DNA of 22,950 nt, taken from contig CAKULV010000048.1 of the NCBI GenBank assembly GCA_934667425.1, positions 1-22,950 on the forward strand. The letters run 5' to 3'. This DNA is from an uncultured Kiritimatiellota bacterium (GTDB lineage: Bacteria; Verrucomicrobiota; Kiritimatiellia; RFP12; UBA1067). The notes beneath the pieces were generated by a model that was not told where the DNA came from, did not search any database, and worked only from the letters and a program-made list of their open reading frames with translations. Numbering within the stretch: position 1 is the stretch's first letter; each line of letters begins with the position of its first letter. Made by a program: the position numbers and the translations under genes. Shown here piece after piece: positions 16,678 through 22,950 of the stretch.

Positions 16678-16697
16678 CGTCGTAGCAGGTGCGAATG

Positions 16698-16706
16698 TGG
16701 TATAAT
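16698..16706 (+). promoter_or_regulatory. Extended -10 promoter for the ATPase gene
   Basis: TGGTATAAT combines a TGN extension with a perfect TATAAT at 16701-16706. It lies only 8 nt before the ATG at 16715, predicting a leaderless transcript. No Shine-Dalgarno sequence is present and the -35 is poor. Confidence 0.55.
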
Positions 16707-16714
16707 ATGCCAAT

Positions 16715-17824
16715 ATGAAAACGGGAAATCCATTTATCATTAAGGGTTATCGCGGTCCGGCGTTCTTCTGCGACCGCGAGAAGGAGACGGCGAAACTGGT
16801 CGCGGCAATTGAGAACGGGCGGGATGTTACGCTGATGGCGCCTCGTCGCTATGGCAAGACCGGTCTCATCCGCAATGTCTTCCATTCGCTTGGAAAGGGC
16901 TATGCGCCGCTTTACCTGGACATATTCAACGTGCGGAATCTGACGGAGTTCGTCAAGGTCTTCGCGTCCGCCGTCTTGGGCGAACTCTCGACGCCGCTTG
17001 AGAAGACGGGACGTGGCCTTGTTGATTTCTTCAAGGGACTGCGCCCGACGATTACGCCGCAGACGGACGGCGTCCCGCAGTTTTCGTTTGACCTTGTGCC
17101 CTCACAGGCCGAGGCGACGCTGGCGGACGTATTCGCTTTCCTAGATTCGCGCAAGGTCGAGCCCGTGGTGGCGATTGACGAGTTTCAGCAGATACGCGAA
17201 TTCCCTGAACGTGGGGTCGAGGCCATCTTGCGCAGCCACGTACAGTTCTGCCATCGGGCGCATTTCATCTTCGCGGGCTCGAAGCGGCATCTGATGGAGG
17301 AGATGTTTGCACTCCCGCGTGGGCCGTTTTACCAGAGCACGCAGCTCATGCCGCTGGACGTCATTGCCTGCGACAAGTACGAAGCCTTTGCCCGCGCGTT
17401 CTTCCTGCGGGCCGGAAAAACGTTTGACGGCGAGGCTTTCCGCAACCTGTATCGGCGTTTCGATGGCGTGACGTGGTATGTGCAGATGCTGATGAACCGA
17501 ATCTGGGAACGTCCGGAGGGACTTGATTCCGAGCAGACTGTCGAGGATGCCGTGCGGACGCTCGTCGAGGAAAACGCCATGACCTACCACGATCTGCTCT
17601 TCAGCCAGACGAACGCGGCACAGCAGGTCTTGCGGGCGATTGCGTCCGAAGGCGAGGCACGGGAAGTGTCGGGGAAGGCGTTCTGCGACAAGTACGCGCT
17701 CCCGGCCGGATCGACGGTGCGGGCGGCTCTCGCAGACCTCGTCTCGCGCGATCTTGTCAGTCGGACGGACGGCAAATGCCTTATCTACGACCGTTTCTTC
17801 GGCATCTGGCTGAAATCCATTTGA
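16715..17824 (+). CDS. AAA/MNS-type P-loop ATPase with C-terminal winged helix
   Basis: A 369-residue cytoplasmic ATPase of the archaeal-ATPase-like group common in gut anaerobes. Walker A is APRRYGKTG (42-50) and Walker B is VVAIDEFQQI (151-160). Beyond the ATPase core, the last ~70 residues form a predicted winged helix (from about AQQVLRAIASEG to the end, with STVRAALADLVSRDLV). Members of this group are described mainly by fold, and most have no known role. The gene has its own promoter and is not tightly linked to neighbours. A nine-A run covers the stop codon. The family is clear; the function is unknown. Confidence 0.8.
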   Translation: MKTGNPFIIKGYRGPAFFCDREKETAKLVAAIENGRDVTLMAPRRYGKTGLIRNVFHSLGKGYAPLYLDIFNVRNLTEFVKVFASAVLGELSTPLEKTGRGLVDFFKGLRPTITPQTDGVPQFSFDLVPSQAEATLADVFAFLDSRKVEPVVAIDEFQQIREFPERGVEAILRSHVQFCHRAHFIFAGSKRHLMEEMFALPRGPFYQSTQLMPLDVIACDKYEAFARAFFLRAGKTFDGEAFRNLYRRFDGVTWYVQMLMNRIWERPEGLDSEQTVEDAVRTLVEENAMTYHDLLFSQTNAAQQVLRAIASEGEAREVSGKAFCDKYALPAGSTVRAALADLVSRDLVSRTDGKCLIYDRFFGIWLKSI

Positions 17825-17883
17825 AAAAAAAACGAGATTGCAAAACGAAATACTCCAAAGGATGTGCGTGACGCTCCTCACGA

Positions 17884-18219
17884 ATGGAAATAAGCATGGC
17901 AACAACAAAGGAATACATCGCGTTCGTGTGTGAACAAATCTAACGCTATGACGACGTGCGTTATCGAAAGATGTTCGGCGAGTACATGGCGTACCTGAAC
18001 GAGAAGCCGATTCTCCTGATCTGTGACAACACGGTCTTCGTCAGGGAACTGACGGAAGTCGAGCCGGTCATGAAAGCATTCAACGCGGAATGTGGTTTCC
18101 CCTACGAGGGCGCGAAGGAGCATTTCGTCCTCGACATCGAAAAACGCGATCTCTTGGACAGGCTGATTCCGCGTGCCGTGCCCCCTGATGTGCCGGACGT
18201 TTTGATAAACGCATGTTGA
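17884..18219 (+). pseudogene. TfoX-N-domain-like gene interrupted by an in-frame TAA
   Basis: Reading from ATG 17896 (or ATG 17884), the frame gives MATTKEYIAFVCEQI, then TAA at 17941-17943, then continues without loss of frame as RYDDVRYRKMFGEYMAYL and on to PYEGAKEHFVLDIEKRD, ending at 18219. Both halves fit one TfoX N-terminal domain of about 107 residues, and the KMFGEYMAY segment is typical. The stop sits at one residue position inside the first helix, consistent with a single substitution such as TCA to TAA. Restart at GTG 17956 would give an 87-residue product lacking the first helix. It is likely a young pseudogene; readthrough or a base-call error cannot be excluded. Other genes here also end with TAA, so codon reassignment is unlikely. 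Confidence 0.7.
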
Positions 18220-18275
18220 TTCTTGTGCTTTTTGTGGAAGAAACAGCGAGATTAAGCACGAGAATCGCTCTGTTT
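18218..18275 (+). other. Two mutually exclusive hairpins between the TfoX remnant and the next ATPase
   Basis: GATTCTTGTGCTT (18218-18230) pairs with AAGCACGAGAATC (18254-18266), 13 bp with one wobble. AAACAGCGAGATT (18241-18253) can instead pair with AATCGCTCTGTTT (18263-18275), 11 of 13 bp, followed by TTGCCC. The two stems share bases 18254-18266, so only one can form at a time. The second could be a weak terminator for upstream transcripts. Confidence 0.4.
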
Positions 18276-18286
18276 TGCCCGAATCA

Positions 18287-18315
18287 TTGACCAGATGTCG
18301 TGTAAATGGTATCAT
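18287..18315 (+). promoter_or_regulatory. Sigma-70 promoter with extended -10
   Basis: TTGACC (18287-18292), a 17-bp spacer and TGG-TATCAT (18307-18315) form a near-consensus promoter for the ATPase at 18344, which also has a strong AAGGAGG ribosome site at 18333-18339. Confidence 0.65.
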
Positions 18316-18343
18316 TTAGACCGTTTTCGAGAAAGGAGGCAAT

Positions 18344-19756
18344 ATGGTCGGACGTTTTGGAGAGAGAGATGAACTGAATCGGCTCTATGAGTCGGGCGAG
18401 TCTGAGTTCGTCGCCGTTTATGGACGTCGTCGCGTCGGAAAGACGTATCTTGTGCGCGAGACGTTTGGGGATCGCTTCTCGTTTTGTCATACGGGGCTTC
18501 CGAATGCGTCGAGACAGCAACAGTTGGCGCATTTCAAGAAGTCGCTGGCAGAGGCCGGCTACAAGGGTGTTCTGCCCAAGGACTGGTTCGCGGCGTTTTC
18601 GGCCTTGGGCGAGACGGTTGAGAAGTGCGGAATGCGGCGAAAGGTCATCTTCATCGATGAATTGCCGTGGCTGGATACGGCGAAGTCGGATTTTCTCATG
18701 GCGTTGGAGACGTTCTGGAACGAGTGGGCTTCCGCACGCAAGGACGTGCTTCTGATTGTCTGCGGGTCTGCGGCGGCGTGGATGGTGCAGAATCTCTTTC
18801 GCAATCGTGGCGGGCTTCACAATCGCGTGACGTCGCGGATTTGCCTTCAGCCCTTTACGCTCAACGAATGCGAGAAATTCGCCGAGGAAAGAGGCCTGAG
18901 CATGAGTCGGTCGGATGTTGCCGAATTCTATATGGCATTTGGAGGGATCCCCTATTACTGGCGTTATCTGGTGCGAGGCTTGAGTCTGGCGCAGAACATC
19001 GACCGCCTGTGCTTCGCGATTGACGCGCCGCTGAGGCATGAGTTCGAGGAGCTTTACGCTTCGCTTTTCAAGAATGCTGAAGCCTACAAGAAAGTCGTCA
19101 CGGCCCTGGCCAAGAAAAAGGTCGGCATGACGCGAAGCGAACTCCTGTTGGCGTTGGGTGTTTTCCCGACAGGACGGATGACGGAGACGCTGGAGACGTT
19201 GGAGTCGAGCGGATTCATCCGCAGCTACCGTTCGTATGGCGCAAAGAAAAAGAATATGATCTACCAATTGATCGATCCGTTCACGCTTTTTCATTTCCGC
19301 TTCCTCGACACGCCTTCGTCGGACGAGCATTTCTGGTCGTCGACGCTGCTGTCGTCGGCTCAGACCGCATGGCGGGGGCTTGCGTTTGAGCGGCTGTGCC
19401 TGCTGCATCTTCGGCAGATTCGGCGGGCACTGGGCATTGATGCCGTCCATGTCGAAGCGTATGGCTGGAGCTTCAAGGGTGACGAGACCTATCCGGACGG
19501 CGTTCAGATTGACTTGATCCTTGACCGTGCGGACAATGTCATCAATGTCTGTGAACTGAAATACGCGACAGGAAGCTTCGCGATCGACAAGGCGTATGCG
19601 CGTGTCTTGGATCGGAAAGTGACGACGTTTGCTGGCGTGACGAAAACGCGCAAGGCGGTTCATCTGACGATGATCACGGCAAACGGACTTCTCAAGAACG
19701 CCTATTCGGGCCGCATTCAGACGGAGCTGACCCTTGCGGATCTGTTCGCGTGCTGA
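18344..19756 (+). CDS. MNS-type ATPase with DUF234/PD-(D/E)XK-like C-terminus
   Basis: A 470-residue cytoplasmic P-loop ATPase with Walker A YGRRRVGKTYL (26-36) and Walker B VIFIDELPWL (101-110). A winged-helix segment follows at about 245-310. The C-terminal ~130 residues carry a nuclease-fold signature: Glu350 in LAFERL, Asp390 in DGVQIDLIL, and Glu404-x-Lys406 in VCELKYATG. This architecture (ATPase plus DUF234-like tail) is widespread in bacteria and archaea and poorly understood. A link to mobile elements or stress response is often supposed but not shown here. The start is firm, with AAGGAGG 4 nt upstream. The gene has its own promoter. The other P-loop ATPase upstream is not a close copy; their Walker regions and tails differ. 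Confidence 0.85.
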   Translation: MVGRFGERDELNRLYESGESEFVAVYGRRRVGKTYLVRETFGDRFSFCHTGLPNASRQQQLAHFKKSLAEAGYKGVLPKDWFAAFSALGETVEKCGMRRKVIFIDELPWLDTAKSDFLMALETFWNEWASARKDVLLIVCGSAAAWMVQNLFRNRGGLHNRVTSRICLQPFTLNECEKFAEERGLSMSRSDVAEFYMAFGGIPYYWRYLVRGLSLAQNIDRLCFAIDAPLRHEFEELYASLFKNAEAYKKVVTALAKKKVGMTRSELLLALGVFPTGRMTETLETLESSGFIRSYRSYGAKKKNMIYQLIDPFTLFHFRFLDTPSSDEHFWSSTLLSSAQTAWRGLAFERLCLLHLRQIRRALGIDAVHVEAYGWSFKGDETYPDGVQIDLILDRADNVINVCELKYATGSFAIDKAYARVLDRKVTTFAGVTKTRKAVHLTMITANGLLKNAYSGRIQTELTLADLFAC

Positions 19757-19792
19757 CGCTTGTGCTGCGTGCAACGTTACGGAAAATCTGAA

Positions 19793-20085
19793 ATGAAATC
19801 CAAGACTATGAAAATGATGCTGATGACAGTGATGGTTTTCTGGATGATCGGTGCGGCAACGGCGGCGGCAGACGTCTACGCGCGGGAGACGGACGCCTTT
19901 CTCGCGGCGCGGATCGCGACGTGCTGCGCGACCAGGGAGTGCGTTTCGCACGGCGGCTTGAATCGCTCGGAAGCCCCGTGCGCGTGGAGGTGCCGCCCGG
20001 CAGCACGCACCTCTTCGTCACCGTCAAAGGTCAGCCCGCCGCCTTCGCGCGCGCCGTCGCCTTCGCCGCCGAGGCGATGAAGTGA
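19793..20085 (+). pseudogene. Alpha/beta-hydrolase (esterase) remnant: signal peptide joined out of frame to the C-terminus
   Basis: From ATG 19793 the frame reads MKSKTMKMMLMTVMVF and a signal-peptide end ATAAADVYARETDAFLAAR. Near 19900 it loses sense. In the +2-shifted frame from about 19906 to the TGA at 20083-20085 the sequence reads GADRDVLRDQGVRFARRLES, then VEVPPGSTHLFVTVKGQPAAF and ends AAEAMK. That is the typical C-terminal end of fold-3 alpha/beta-hydrolases, with the catalytic Asp in DVLRD and the His in STHLF. About 200 residues, including the nucleophile serine, are missing. The gene is therefore a deletion relic with a frame change at the junction. A hairpin follows the old stop codon, as if its terminator survived. 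Confidence 0.7.
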
Positions 20086-20088
20086 CGC

Positions 20089-20130
20089 ACGGGCCAATGC
20101 TTGCGCCATCCCGAAATGGGCATCGCCCGT
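20089..20130 (+). terminator. Terminator-like hairpin after the hydrolase remnant
   Basis: ACGGGC (20089-20094) pairs with GCCCGT (20125-20130), and ATGC (20097-20100) with GCAT (20120-20123), separated by a small internal loop. A TTTTT tract comes about 14 nt later (near 20145), so intrinsic termination would be weak. Confidence 0.35.
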
Positions 20131-20147
20131 TGCGGCGGCCTCGTTTT

Positions 20148-20156
20148 TGGTATAAT
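20148..20156 (+). promoter_or_regulatory. Extended -10 promoter for the flavin reductase
   Basis: TGGTATAAT, with TATAAT at 20151-20156. A possible -35 TTGCGG (20130-20135) has a short 15-bp spacer. The leader is about 78 nt and holds two mini-ORFs. Confidence 0.5.
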
Positions 20157-20194
20157 TCACCGCGAATAGTTTGTCAGGAAGATTCCTGCTTCTC

Positions 20195-20244
20195 ATGAAG
20201 CGGAGCGTATGAAACGACAGGCAATCAGGGGGACAGCAAAATGA
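20195..20244 (+). other. Chain of two overlapping leader mini-ORFs
   Basis: ATG 20195 encodes MKRSV and stops at 20210-20212, overlapping the next ATG (20209) as ATGA. That second ORF encodes MKRQAIRGTAK and stops at 20242-20244, overlapping the ATG of the flavin reductase (20241), again as ATGA. AGGGGGA (20227-20233) is the ribosome site for the main gene. Two successive ATGA joints suggest translational coupling, but both peptides are tiny and this could be chance. Confidence 0.3.
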
Positions 20245-20810
20245 AGAAGAGCTTCGGGTCCAAGGCGTGGCTTTATCCGATGCCGGTGCTGATCATCGGC
20301 TCGTATGACGAAAACGGGAACGCGGATGCGATGAACGCGGCGTGGGGCGGCATTTCGCTCGAAGACCGCATCTCGATCTGCGTGGACGATTCGCACAAGA
20401 CGACGGCGAACGTGCTTGCGCGCAAGGCGTTCACGGTGCACGTAGCGGACGTGAAGAACCTCGTCGTGTGCGACTACGTGGGGTGCGTCTCGGCCAACGA
20501 GGCGCCCGACAAGCTGGCGAAGACGGGCTGGACGCTCACGAAGAGCGCGTTCGTCGATGCGCCCGTGGTCGAAGACCTGCCGATGGTGCTGGAATGCGAA
20601 CTCGTGAGCTACGACAAGTCCGACTGCCGGATGGTCGGCAGGATCGTCAACGTAGGCATCGACGAGTCCGTCCTGACGGCGGACGGAAAGGTCGATGTCG
20701 AGCGGCTCGCGCCGATCACCTTCGATCCGGTCAACCACGTCTACCACAGGCTCGGCGAAGCCGTCGGCGCGGCGTTCAAGGCAGGTCTCGCCTTGTCCTC
20801 CCGTGCGTAA
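20241..20810 (+). CDS. Flavoredoxin / flavin reductase-like FMN-binding protein
   Basis: A 189-residue cytoplasmic split-barrel flavoprotein of the flavin-reductase domain family. Such proteins bind FMN and pass electrons or reduce flavins; flavoredoxins do this in anaerobes. The typical opening PMPVLIIGSYDENG (about 13-26), NAAWGGISLEDRISICV (36-52), the KTTANVLARKAFTVHV segment (56-71), CDYVGCVSANE (79-89) and late HVYHRLGEAVG (164-174) match the family. The length is normal. AGGGGGA lies 7 nt before the ATG. It is a single gene with its own promoter, convergent with the lipoprotein gene downstream. The electron partner is not evident. Confidence 0.88.
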   Translation: MKKSFGSKAWLYPMPVLIIGSYDENGNADAMNAAWGGISLEDRISICVDDSHKTTANVLARKAFTVHVADVKNLVVCDYVGCVSANEAPDKLAKTGWTLTKSAFVDAPVVEDLPMVLECELVSYDKSDCRMVGRIVNVGIDESVLTADGKVDVERLAPITFDPVNHVYHRLGEAVGAAFKAGLALSSRA

Positions 20811-20925
20811 AGGTACGACGAACAGTCCGTTGGTTCCGTGAAGTAAAGCCTGCGACGGAATGATATCCTAACTACGATATCTTCTCTTGGGTCAGTTGTT
20901 GCACGTAAGTCTTGAAAAGTAAATT

Positions 20926-20959
20926 GAAGCGGACGGTGGTTCGTCCCCAGTTTCGCTTC
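20926..20959 (-). terminator. Hairpin between convergent genes
   Basis: GAAGCG (20926-20931) pairs with CGCTTC (20954-20959), with an inner GGACG/CGTCC stem. It starts at the lipoprotein stop codon. On the minus strand it is followed by AATTTACTTTT, so it could end that gene. The rest of 20811-20957 shows nothing else clear. Confidence 0.35.
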
Positions 20960-21542
20960 ATCGCGGAATCACCACCTCAATGTCGCCGACGGCATGGCAG
21001 GCGACTTCGTATTCGTTGAAGACGAAATGCCAATCGTCCCTGGACAGGTAGAAGTTGTCGTGCGGCTTGACCTCGCCCTGCAAGGCGTCCTTGCCGATTT
21101 TCGCGACAACGGCATCGTGCAACCGCATCTTCAGCGCATTCCGATCCGTGAATGCCGGGACATCGGCAAGCGTCAGGATCTTTCCGGTCTTGCGGTCGAT
21201 CGTTCCGACCGTGACATGCGTATTGCCGTGAGCCCCGCCTGTATAGGAGTATTCGGAGCAGTGGAAGCTCAGGTGCTGCCGGTCGGCATAGACCACTTTG
21301 TATTCCTTCTTGAATTCCTGGTCGGTCGCCGAACACGGATGCACCATCCAGTCCGGCTTCGACATGAAGTCGTCGGGGGCTTCCTTCTCCGCTATCGGTG
21401 CGATCGCCATCTCACGGCAGAAGTTGATGTATCGGGCCCGATCTTCAGTGCCATGGTCTCTGTTCGGTGTAGTAGTACAGCCGACAAGAAAGCACATCCC
21501 AGCGTAAGCCGCAGCTCGCAATGTCCACGCTCGCTTTTTCAT
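20958..21542 (-). CDS. Lipoprotein with a DUF3298/PdaC-like domain
   Basis: A 194-residue exported lipoprotein. The start MKKRAWTLRAA at 21542 is chosen because it gives a compact lipoprotein signal ending LVGC (lipidated Cys22). Longer readings to 21629 run through the promoter's TATAAT. The mature part contains HLSFHCSEYSYTGGAHGNTH (about 107-126), a hallmark of the DUF3298 domain found with PdaC and RsiV-type proteins. It is followed by GTIDRKTGKILTLADV. In related proteins this fold binds peptidoglycan or lysozyme or sits beside deacetylases; here no catalytic partner domain is present. An envelope sensor or binding role is plausible. It is divergent from the RND efflux operon, with separate promoters. 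Confidence 0.78.
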   Translation of the reverse strand: MKKRAWTLRAAAYAGMCFLVGCTTTPNRDHGTEDRARYINFCREMAIAPIAEKEAPDDFMSKPDWMVHPCSATDQEFKKEYKVVYADRQHLSFHCSEYSYTGGAHGNTHVTVGTIDRKTGKILTLADVPAFTDRNALKMRLHDAVVAKIGKDALQGEVKPHDNFYLSRDDWHFVFNEYEVACHAVGDIEVVIPR

Positions 21543-21578
21543 TTTTCCATCCATCCTTCGTATTGAATTATTCCCCCT

Positions 21579-21584
21579 ATTATA
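21579..21584 (-). promoter_or_regulatory. -10 box for the lipoprotein gene
   Basis: Perfect TATAAT on the minus strand, 36 nt before the chosen ATG at 21542. AAGGATGG lies just before MDGKMKKR. The -35 is not convincing. Confidence 0.45.
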
Positions 21585-21658
21585 CAACATTTGTCCGACT
21601 TCGCCAGTCGGCGACAAAACGGAAATCAAGTCACGCCGATAATCGTCTTTTTCTATGG

Positions 21659-21687
21659 TTGTTGGAGGTTCGTCGCTGTGATATAAT
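21659..21687 (+). promoter_or_regulatory. Promoter of the RND efflux operon
   Basis: TTGTTG (21659-21664), a 17-bp spacer and TGA-TATAAT (TATAAT at 21682-21687). GGGGGAG (21706-21712) is the ribosome site 4 nt before the ATG at 21717. Confidence 0.6.
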
Positions 21688-21716
21688 GAACGGCAAATTT
21701 TTTACGGGGGAGTACG

Positions 21717-22784
21717 ATGCTAAATGCAATATTCTTGGCTGTGTCGATGGCATTGCCGGTGGTGGAGGTTGCCGAAATAGCCGATTTCAAGACGCGCACA
21801 TATCCGGGGCGCGTGGTTCCGATTGCGCAGGTGAACGTGGTGCCCCAGGTGTCCGGCGAGATACTTGAGGTTGGATTTGACAATGGCGCAGAAGTAAAGG
21901 AAGGTCAGCTCCTCTATCGGCTTGATCCAGTAAAGTACGAGGCTGCGGTGAAGAATGCCGAGGCGAAGCTTGCCGAATGCAAGGCGAATCTCTCCTACGC
22001 CGAACTGTCGTATGTGCGCCACAAGAAGCTTCTGGAGTCCAGGGCCGTGTCGCTGGACGCGGTGGACAATGCGCTTTCCCAGCGGGATTCGTCCCGTGCG
22101 GCACATGCGGCGGCGGAGGCGGCGCTTGTCTCGGCGCGCGATGACCTCAAGCATTGCCGGATCACCGCTCCGATCGGCGGAAAGATCGGATCGACCGCAT
22201 TCACGAAGGGGAACTACGTCACGACACAGTCCGGTACGCTTGTCACATTGGTTCAATACAGGCCCATGCGCGTCAAGTTCTCGATCTCCAACAGGGAATA
22301 CCTTGAGATGTTTGGAGGCTCCACCAGGTCGATCCGGAAAAACGGTGTCGTGAAGCTGACGCTTGCGGACGGCAAGGAATACACGGAGCAGGGAGAGATA
22401 GAGTATACGGAGAACATATCCGATGAAAGGACCGACACCATGCAGGTGTATGCCTGCTTCAGGAACGAGGCCTTTCACTTGAAGCCGGGCGGCACGGTGG
22501 CTGTTACCTTTGCTTCAAGGAATGGCGTGATGCGTCCTGCGATACCTCCTACCGCCATCCTGCAGGACACGCAGGGCCCGTACGTCTGGGTGCTGGACGA
22601 CAAGGACATTGCCAGACGGCGCTCGGTCGCGCGCGGCGACCTCGTCGGCGACTGGCTGTTCGTCGAGAAGGGCCTGAAGATAGGCGAGCGCATCGTCGCC
22701 GACGGCGGCCATCGCGTGACGGCCGGCATGACCGTCAAGCCGTTCGTCGCGAAGGGTGCGGCGGAGCCGGAGCGGACCAAATGA
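21717..22784 (+). CDS. RND efflux periplasmic adaptor (membrane fusion protein)
   Basis: A 355-residue AcrA/MexA-type adaptor linking an inner-membrane RND pump to an outer-membrane channel. The N-terminus is a very short hydrophobic stretch (MLNAIFLAVSMALP) with no lipobox cysteine, so it is probably anchored by that stretch or free in the periplasm. It has the usual order: beta-barrel strand PGRVVPIAQVNVVPQVSGEI, a lipoyl half (VKEGQLLYRLDP, about 61-72), a helical hairpin (about 75-140), a second lipoyl half (HCRITAPIGGKIG, 145-157), then barrel and membrane-proximal domains. The length is near the low end of the family (350-400). Its stop overlaps the pump gene as ATGA. The substrate cannot be told. 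Confidence 0.92.
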   Translation: MLNAIFLAVSMALPVVEVAEIADFKTRTYPGRVVPIAQVNVVPQVSGEILEVGFDNGAEVKEGQLLYRLDPVKYEAAVKNAEAKLAECKANLSYAELSYVRHKKLLESRAVSLDAVDNALSQRDSSRAAHAAAEAALVSARDDLKHCRITAPIGGKIGSTAFTKGNYVTTQSGTLVTLVQYRPMRVKFSISNREYLEMFGGSTRSIRKNGVVKLTLADGKEYTEQGEIEYTENISDERTDTMQVYACFRNEAFHLKPGGTVAVTFASRNGVMRPAIPPTAILQDTQGPYVWVLDDKDIARRRSVARGDLVGDWLFVEKGLKIGERIVADGGHRVTAGMTVKPFVAKGAAEPERTK

Positions 22785-22950
22785 GAAGCGTTTCCGAAGT
22801 CTTCATCCGCCGCCCGAAGCTCGCGTGGGCGGCCATGATCGCCCTCACGCTCTGCGGCATGATCTGCCTCTTTCGCATGCCGATCTCGGAGTATCCGCAG
22901 ATCGTGCCCGTCACGATCACCGTCTCGTGCACCTACACGGGCGCGAGCGC
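22781..22950 (+). CDS. RND efflux transporter, N-terminal part, cut by window end
   Basis: Only the first 56 codons lie in the window. They read MRSVSEVFIRRPKLAWAAM, a transmembrane helix, then FRMPISEYPQIVPVTITVS and YTGASA. This is the standard start of AcrB-type pumps, which use proton flow to drive drug or metabolite export through a tripartite complex. The ATGA overlap couples it to the adaptor gene. Confidence 0.92.
   Translation, partial: MRSVSEVFIRRPKLAWAAMIALTLCGMICLFRMPISEYPQIVPVTITVSCTYTGAS

Noticed and set aside
17822..17834. A-run after the first ATPase taken as a terminator
   Set aside because: It is an A tract on the coding strand with no stem before it, and no minus-strand gene ends there.
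18284..19951. Long antisense frame (555 codons) opposite the ATPase
   Set aside because: It mirrors a well-supported gene, has an Arg/Gln/His-rich shadow composition, and no promoter or domain.
21543..21629. Longer start for the lipoprotein
   Set aside because: It would place the promoter's TATAAT inside the gene and bury the lipoprotein signal.

Overview
The window looks like bacterial chromosome from a gut-type member of the Planctomycetes-Verrucomicrobia-Chlamydiae group. My best guess is Kiritimatiellota or Verrucomicrobiota. That rests on style only: a very large secreted protein built from autotransporter-associated beta-strand (PATR) repeats, secreted multi-domain beta-helix and LamG proteins, and a histidine kinase with a long OB-fold-like sensor. 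No marker gene settles the taxonomy. The 5S rRNA fragment at the left edge could be used to test it.

Left part (1-1743). The 3' end of a 5S rRNA gene and a terminator hairpin close an rRNA operon. A two-gene unit follows: an acyl carrier protein, then an adenylating acyl-ACP/CoA ligase whose N-terminal part is replaced by membrane segments. This resembles the ACP / COG4648 membrane protein / AMP-ligase block of aryl-polyene loci, with the last two parts fused.

Centre (1748-15615). A histidine kinase and a NarL/FixJ response regulator lie on the minus strand. They diverge from a plus-strand operon of four secreted proteins: a PATR protein, a GH105/GH88 unsaturated uronyl hydrolase, a 1291-residue LamG plus transglutaminase-like protein, and a right-handed beta-helix protein whose N-terminal SGNH/CE12-like domain has lost its catalytic residues. 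The two transcription units share a short AT-rich intergenic region. A perfect 6-2-6 palindrome lies exactly midway between two divergent TATAAT boxes, 24 bp from each, and neither promoter has a recognisable -35. I infer that the regulator binds there and activates both units, and that the operon degrades a pectin-like (rhamnogalacturonan-type) polysaccharide.

Right-centre (15616-20240). This mixes intact housekeeping-like genes (ogt, two AAA/MNS-type ATPases, one with a PD-(D/E)XK-like tail) with decayed genes: a promoter plus orphan signal peptide, a TfoX-N-like gene with an in-frame TAA, and a signal peptide joined out of frame to the C-terminal end of an alpha/beta-hydrolase.

Right end (20241-22950). 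A flavoredoxin-type flavin reductase is preceded by a chain of overlapping mini-ORFs. Then come a DUF3298-like lipoprotein on the minus strand and, divergent from it, an RND efflux operon: a periplasmic adaptor and the start of an inner-membrane pump that runs off the window.

No tRNA, insertion sequence or CRISPR array was seen. The only stretch above 300 bases without a confident gene is 15616-16089. It holds a hairpin, a doubtful 40-codon ORF, a good promoter and the orphan signal peptide.
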